Of a stretch of 64,000 bases of DNA, positions 60,470 through 64,000 are shown one piece after another. The position numbers and the translations under genes are program-made. Where the stretch lies: the NCBI RefSeq assembly GCF_042754225.1, contig NZ_JBHZAH010000006.1, forward strand, positions 29,125-93,124, given 5' to 3'. Below the pieces are notes generated by a model. It saw nothing but the letters and a program-made list of their open reading frames with translations, did not search any database and was not told the DNA's origin. The stretch comes from Rhodococcus_G sp042754225 (GTDB lineage: Bacteria > Actinomycetota > Actinomycetes > Mycobacteriales > Mycobacteriaceae). Each line of letters begins with the position of its first letter. The stretch's first letter is position 1.

Positions 60470-61450
60470 GACGGTGAGGACCACCTTGCCGACCGTCTCG
60501 GGGGAGTCGAGCAGCGTCTGCGCGGCGCCGGCCTCCGCGATCGGCAGCTCTGCGTGCACCACCGGCCGCACCGTCCCGTCCGCGATCAGCGGCCACAGTC
60601 GCCGCGTCACCTCGGCGACGATCTCCGCTTTGCTCGACCGCCCGGTCTCGGGGCGCCAGCGCAGCCCGGTCGCGAACACCCGGCCCCGTTTGGCGAGCAG
60701 CTTGCCGAGGTTCAGTTCGCCGGTCGCGCCGCCCTGCATGCCGATCACGCACAGCTGCCCGTCCGCGGCGAGGGCGTCGATGTTGCGGTCGAGGTACTTG
60801 GCACCCATGTTGTCGAGGATCAGGTCGGCGCCGCCCTGCGGGGTGTCGCGCACCGCGGCGACGAAGTCGTCCTCGCGGTAGTTCACGGCGATGCTCGCGC
60901 CGAGGTCCCGGCACGCGGCGAGCTTGTGCTCGGATCCGGCGGTGACGGCGACGGTTGCACCGAGCGCGACGGCCACCTGGATGGCGTGGGTGCCGATGCC
61001 GCCCCCGCCGCCGTGGATCAGGACGAGCTGGCCGCCGTGCATGCCGCCGATCATCACCAGGTTCGACCACACCGTGCACGCGACCTCCGGCAGCGCGGCG
61101 GCCGCGACCAGGTCGAGACCCGCGGGCACGGGCAACAGCTGGCTGGCGGGCACCGCGACCTTCTCGGCGTAGCCGCCGCCGGCCAGCAGCGCGCAGACGC
61201 GGTCGCCGACCTGCCAGTCGCGCACTCCTTCGCCGAGTTCGGCGACGGTGCCGGAACACTCGAGCCCGAGGATGTCGCTGGCGCCGGGCGGCGGCGGGTA
61301 GAGGCCGCGGCGCTGCAGCACGTCGGCGCGGTTCACGGCGGTGGCCGCGACGTCGAGCAGCACCTCGCCTGGACCGGGCCGCGGGTCGGGGACCCGTGCC
61401 CACTCGAGGACCTCGGGTCCGCCGGGGGTGGTGACGGTGATCGCATGCAT
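60464..61450 (-). CDS. Zinc-free quinone oxidoreductase, NADPH-dependent (Rv3777-like)
   Basis: A 328-residue MDR-family protein. The N-terminal domain has VAATAVNRADVLQRRGLYPPP, GLECSGTV and the NADPH motif LIHGGGGGIGTHAIQ; the C-terminal part carries LAKRGRVFATGLRWRP. No zinc-ligand cysteines are seen. It probably reduces quinones or unsaturated carbonyls. It is a neighbour of the Rv3778c-like gene as in M. tuberculosis. TAGCGT lies 6 nt before the ATG at 61450 (leaderless). Confidence 0.9.
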   Translation of the reverse strand: MHAITVTTPGGPEVLEWARVPDPRPGPGEVLLDVAATAVNRADVLQRRGLYPPPPGASDILGLECSGTVAELGEGVRDWQVGDRVCALLAGGGYAEKVAVPASQLLPVPAGLDLVAAAALPEVACTVWSNLVMIGGMHGGQLVLIHGGGGGIGTHAIQVAVALGATVAVTAGSEHKLAACRDLGASIAVNYREDDFVAAVRDTPQGGADLILDNMGAKYLDRNIDALAADGQLCVIGMQGGATGELNLGKLLAKRGRVFATGLRWRPETGRSSKAEIVAEVTRRLWPLIADGTVRPVVHAELPIAEAGAAQTLLDSPETVGKVVLTVG

Positions 61451-61456
61451 GTATCG

Positions 61457-61462
61457 ACGCTA
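61457..61462 (-). promoter_or_regulatory. -10 box of leaderless quinone oxidoreductase gene
   Basis: TAGCGT on the minus strand, 6 nt before the ATG at 61450. Confidence 0.45.
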
Positions 61463-61501
61463 GCGCCTCTCGATGTCGTTCCCCCGGAGGGCCGGAGCGG
61501 C

Positions 61502-61507
61502 TAGCGT
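61502..61507 (+). promoter_or_regulatory. -10 box of leaderless FMN oxidase gene
   Basis: TAGCGT, 7 nt before the GTG at 61515. It mirrors the promoter of the divergent gene. Confidence 0.5.
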
Positions 61508-61514
61508 CACGCCG

Positions 61515-62696
61515 GTGACCAACTTCGGCAACCTGCAGAACGAGATCTACTTCTCCGGGCTGGGCGGCGCGGTGCCGCAGCTCCCGATGACCGCGGCCGG
61601 TCTCGAGGAGCTCGCCCGGGCGACGCTGTCCCCGGCCGCGTTCGGTTACATCGCGGGCAGCGCGTCGAGCGAACGGACCGCCGCGGCGAATCTGGCTGCC
61701 TTCGACCGCCACGCCATCGTGCCGCGGATGCTGCGCGGTACCGCGGCCGCGGACGCGAGGGATCTGTCCGTGGAGGTGATGGGGACCGCGCTGGCGGCGC
61801 CGGTGCTGACCGCCCCGGTGGGGGTGCTCGAACTGGTGCATCCCGACGCGGAACCGGCGGTCGGCGCGGTGGCTGCGGAACTGGGCATCGGTTCGGTGCT
61901 CTCCACCGCGGCGTCCACGCCGATCGAGGACGTGGCGCAGGTGTCGGGGGAGAACTGGTGGTACCAGCTGTACTGGCCGGCCGACGACGAGGTCGCGGAG
62001 TCGCTGGTGCGGCGGGCGACCGCCGCCGGCGCCAAGGCGATCGTGCTGACCGCGGACACGCCCGGAATGGGGTGGCGGCCCAGGGATCTCGAACTCGGTC
62101 ATCTGCCGTTCCTGCAGGGCAAGGGCATCGCGAACTACCTGTCCGATCCGGTGTTCCGGTCGCGGCTGTCGGCGCCGCCGGAGGAGAGCCCCGAGGCCAT
62201 GCAGATGGCCGTGCTGACCTGGGTCGGTATGTTCGGCAACCACTCGGTGCGCGCGGCCGACGTCGCCCGGCTGCGGGAGTGGACGGACCTCCCGATCGCG
62301 GTGAAGGGCGTCGTCCATCCCGACGACGCCCGCGCGGTCGTCGAGGCGGGTGCGTCGGGTGTGGTGGTGAGCAACCACGGAGGCCGGCAGGTGGACGGTG
62401 CGATCGCCGCGCTCGACGCCCTGCCTGCGGTCGCCGCGGCGGTCGGGGACCGGGCGAGCGTGCTGCTGGACTCCGGAGTCCGGTGCGGCGCCGACGTGAT
62501 CAAGGCGCTGGCGTTGGGTGCCGACGCAGTGCTGTACGGCCGGCCGTGGGTGTACGGGTTGGGGGTCGCGGGTGAGGACGGGGTGCGGCACGCACTGCGG
62601 ATGCTGCTGGCCGATCTCGACATCACGCTCGGACTCGCCGGGTTCGCGAGTGTGGCGGAGGTGGACGCCTCGGTGCTGCGGTCGACCGCGGGCTGA
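61515..62696 (+). CDS. FMN-dependent alpha-hydroxy-acid oxidase (lactate 2-monooxygenase-like)
   Basis: A 393-residue TIM-barrel flavoprotein. Visible: AFGYIAGSASSERT (start of FMN site), TAPVGVLELVHPDAE, WYQLYWPADDEV, VLTADTPGMGWRPRDL, the catalytic Lys in IAVKGVV, the base His and Arg in VVSNHGGRQVDG, and the phosphate loop LDSGVRCGADVIKALALGADAVLYGRPW. The length and the insert with FLQGKGIANYL fit lactate 2-monooxygenase relatives better than LldD. GTG start, leaderless. Confidence 0.9.
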   Translation: MTNFGNLQNEIYFSGLGGAVPQLPMTAAGLEELARATLSPAAFGYIAGSASSERTAAANLAAFDRHAIVPRMLRGTAAADARDLSVEVMGTALAAPVLTAPVGVLELVHPDAEPAVGAVAAELGIGSVLSTAASTPIEDVAQVSGENWWYQLYWPADDEVAESLVRRATAAGAKAIVLTADTPGMGWRPRDLELGHLPFLQGKGIANYLSDPVFRSRLSAPPEESPEAMQMAVLTWVGMFGNHSVRAADVARLREWTDLPIAVKGVVHPDDARAVVEAGASGVVVSNHGGRQVDGAIAALDALPAVAAAVGDRASVLLDSGVRCGADVIKALALGADAVLYGRPWVYGLGVAGEDGVRHALRMLLADLDITLGLAGFASVAEVDASVLRSTAG

Positions 62697-62781
62697 TCGG
62701 GGGTGTTCGGACGGTCCCGGCCAGGTCGCAGGACCCGCTCCGGAGTTCAGTACCGATCGGTATGTAACTGCTGGCGACTGG

Positions 62782-62787
62782 CATAAT
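62782..62787 (+). promoter_or_regulatory. -10 box of leaderless MarR gene
   Basis: CATAAT, 6 nt before the GTG at 62794. The surrounding GCATAATGCATATG includes short dyads (ATGCAT, CATATG) that may be the MarR's own site. Confidence 0.5.
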
Positions 62788-62793
62788 GCATAT

Positions 62794-63288
62794 GTGAATG
62801 CAGCAAGGGGGGACGAGCCGGGCGAGACGCCCAAGTGGCTCGACGACGCAGAGATGCGCGCGTGGCGGGGTTTCATCGAGGGCAGCCAACGGCTGATGGA
62901 GGTTCTCAATCGGGAACTCCAGTCTCGACATCGAATCTCACTGGACGACTACCGGATTCTGGTGATGCTGTCCGAGTCGGCGGAGGGCGCGGTGCGGATG
63001 AGCGATCTCGCCGACGGGGTGCTGTCCTCACGCAGCAAGCTGACCCACCAGGTGCGGCGCATGGAGGCGGACGGACTGGTGGTGCGCAGCACCTGCGTCG
63101 AGGACGGTCGCGGTGTGCTGGCGGTGATCACCGACGGCGGCAGGCAGCGACTCGCGGAGGCGGCACCCACGCACGTGGGAGGGGTGCGCCGGTACCTGAT
63201 CGACCTGCTCGACTCCGACGAACTGGTAGGGATGGCGACGGTCTTCGACAAGGTCGACGTCGCCCTCGACTCGAGATCGGAAGCCTGA
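62794..63288 (+). CDS. MarR-family regulator
   Basis: A 164-residue winged-helix protein. DYRILVMLSES, then VRMSDLADGVLSSRSKLTHQVRRMEADGLV (recognition helix) and the wing STCVEDGRGVLAVITDGGRQ. It starts with GTG at 62794; a CATAAT -10 box 6 nt upstream supports leaderless transcription. It follows the FMN oxidase with 97 bp between; no direct target is evident. Confidence 0.9.
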   Translation: MNAARGDEPGETPKWLDDAEMRAWRGFIEGSQRLMEVLNRELQSRHRISLDDYRILVMLSESAEGAVRMSDLADGVLSSRSKLTHQVRRMEADGLVVRSTCVEDGRGVLAVITDGGRQRLAEAAPTHVGGVRRYLIDLLDSDELVGMATVFDKVDVALDSRSEA

Positions 63289-63339
63289 GCCCAGCGGGGC
63301 GTTCACCGCTCCCGAGGGCCGGACGATAGGATTCGCCAC

Positions 63340-63427
63340 GGAAGCGTGGCAGAGCGGCCGAATGCACTCGCCTTGAAAGCGAGCGTTGTGAGAGCAACCG
63401 GGGGTTCAAATCCCTCCGCTTCCGCCA
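63340..63427 (+). tRNA. tRNA-Ser (anticodon TGA)
   Basis: Acceptor arms GGAAGCG and CGCTTCC with G73 and an encoded CCA. The anticodon stem CTCGC/GCGAG holds the loop CTTGAAA (anticodon TGA). A long variable arm, as class II tRNAs need, precedes the T arm with GGTTCAAATCC. Length 88 nt including CCA. Confidence 0.96.
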
Positions 63428-63432
63428 ACACG

Positions 63433-63474
63433 AAAGGCTCTGACCCGGCGACGGTTGCCAGGTCAGAGCCTTTT
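63433..63474. terminator. Terminator after tRNA-Ser
   Basis: Arms AAAGGCTCTGACC and GGTCAGAGCCTTT form a 13-bp stem with a 15-nt loop and a short T run. It works for the tRNA and, in reverse, for the small secreted protein gene. Confidence 0.85.
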
Positions 63475-63488
63475 CGCGTGTTGGGGCT

Positions 63489-63884
63489 TCAGGGCGTGTT
63501 CAGGTAGTCCTGGATCGACTGCTGCACCTGCGGGTTGCCGTTGCCCATGCCGATGAGTCCGCCGATCACGGCGCCCGTCGGGCTGCCGATCATGCAGCCG
63601 GCCAGGCTGCCCGGGAACATCGACACGCAGCCGATGCCCAGACCCACCACGGCGCCGATGGCAGTGCCGGCCGCGCCGCCGTTGGCCCACCCCATGTTGA
63701 GCGCGTTGAGCATCTTCTCGAGGGCCGCCTGCTTGGCGGGCGAGTCGACCTGATGCACTCCGGGAATCGCCAGTGAGGGGGGACCGTCGGCCGGGGTGGC
63801 CGCGTTGGCCTGGGCTGTCCCGGCGCCGGCGATCACGGCCGCGGCGATCAGCGCTGATGCCGATCCTCTGGTTATCAGGTTCAT
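63489..63884 (-). CDS. Small secreted protein with glycine-zipper-like segment
   Basis: A 131-residue exported protein. Signal peptide about 1-28 (ending AQANA), then a Pro/Ser linker and an amphipathic stretch (KQAALEKMLNALNMG). A long Gly-rich hydrophobic region follows (GTAIGAVVGLGIGCVSMF, then SLAGCMIG and GAVIGGLIGMG) holding two cysteines. A polar tail QVQQSIQDYLNTP ends it. Gly-x-x-x-Gly spacing suggests membrane insertion or oligomer packing. GAGGA lies 6 nt before the ATG at 63884. No family I can name; similar short proteins are common in rhodococci and nocardiae. Confidence 0.75.
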   Translation of the reverse strand: MNLITRGSASALIAAAVIAGAGTAQANAATPADGPPSLAIPGVHQVDSPAKQAALEKMLNALNMGWANGGAAGTAIGAVVGLGIGCVSMFPGSLAGCMIGSPTGAVIGGLIGMGNGNPQVQQSIQDYLNTP

Positions 63885-64000
63885 GGCGGTCCTCACCTTG
63901 CAGACGAAGGAAGAGTTCCGGACCGACTGTAATCGCCCGTCGCGCCCTCGGCGAGGGAACGGCGGCAAATATCCCGCGTGTGTCGCCAACGGTACCGATC
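63885..64000. other. Promoter-side DNA of the small secreted protein, window end
   Basis: It holds the ribosome site of the small secreted protein. No further gene is visible before the window ends. Confidence 0.4.

Overview
The window is high-GC actinobacterial DNA from a mycolic-acid bacterium of the Corynebacteriales. Rhodococcus or a close Nocardiaceae relative is the best guess. The evidence is a nearly full arabinogalactan toolkit: two Emb arabinosyltransferases, AftA, DprE1/DprE2, GlfT1, GlfT2, the Wzm/Wzt galactan exporter and dTDP-rhamnose genes. The proteasome activator Bpa and many GTG starts agree with this. Gene content and order echo the Rv3777-Rv3809 region of Mycobacterium tuberculosis, but rearranged and interrupted. 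Genus-level placement is inference.

Layout. 1-8.9 kb (minus strand): two emb genes with a HAD hydrolase coupled between them, a 47-residue glycine-rich ORF and a polytopic membrane protein. 9-29.3 kb: an accessory and metabolic stretch. It holds a methyltransferase; an XRE regulator divergent from a methionine aminopeptidase; a MurJ-type pseudokinase; an LppU-like lipoprotein; a SigG-like sigma factor; two DUF202 proteins; a thiolase; a FadE6-like dehydrogenase; and a TetR-TauD-MFS-FadD cluster. A membrane protease with a zinc-ribbon tail, a beta-lactamase-fold hydrolase and a MarR/AhpD-like pair follow. 29.3-35 kb: dprE1-dprE2-aftA, sodA and a GtrA protein. 35-39.2 kb: a PDZ protease, an SdsA1-type sulfatase and a membrane protein. 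39.3-41.8 kb: rmlC-rmlA divergent from rmlB. 41.9-43.5 kb: two secreted pentapeptide-repeat proteins. 43.5-47.5 kb: a YbhN-like membrane protein, an LpxA-like acyltransferase and a GnnB/GnnA-like aminotransferase-oxidoreductase pair. 47.5-58.4 kb: glycosyltransferases including glfT2 and glfT1, plus wzt/wzm. 58.4-64 kb: bpa, a PLP-less desulfurase homologue, a quinone oxidoreductase, an FMN hydroxyacid oxidase, a MarR regulator, tRNA-Ser(TGA) and a small secreted protein.

How it works together. RmlA/B/C make the rhamnose donor for the arabinogalactan linker. GlfT1 and GlfT2 build galactan on the lipid carrier and Wzm/Wzt export it. DprE1/DprE2 make decaprenyl-phospho-arabinose. AftA primes arabinan on galactan and Emb proteins extend it. 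Many of these genes start at or next to a predicted transcription start (TANNNT, then 6-8 nt, then ATG/GTG), so leaderless transcription looks common here.

Most notable: paired secreted repeat proteins with mycobacterial MPTR-like pentads but no PPE domain; an LpxA-family enzyme beside a possible 3-amino-sugar pathway in an organism without lipid A; a DprE1 with alanine at the benzothiazinone-target cysteine; and two unreported-looking small ORFs, one next to emb and one secreted and cysteine-rich.
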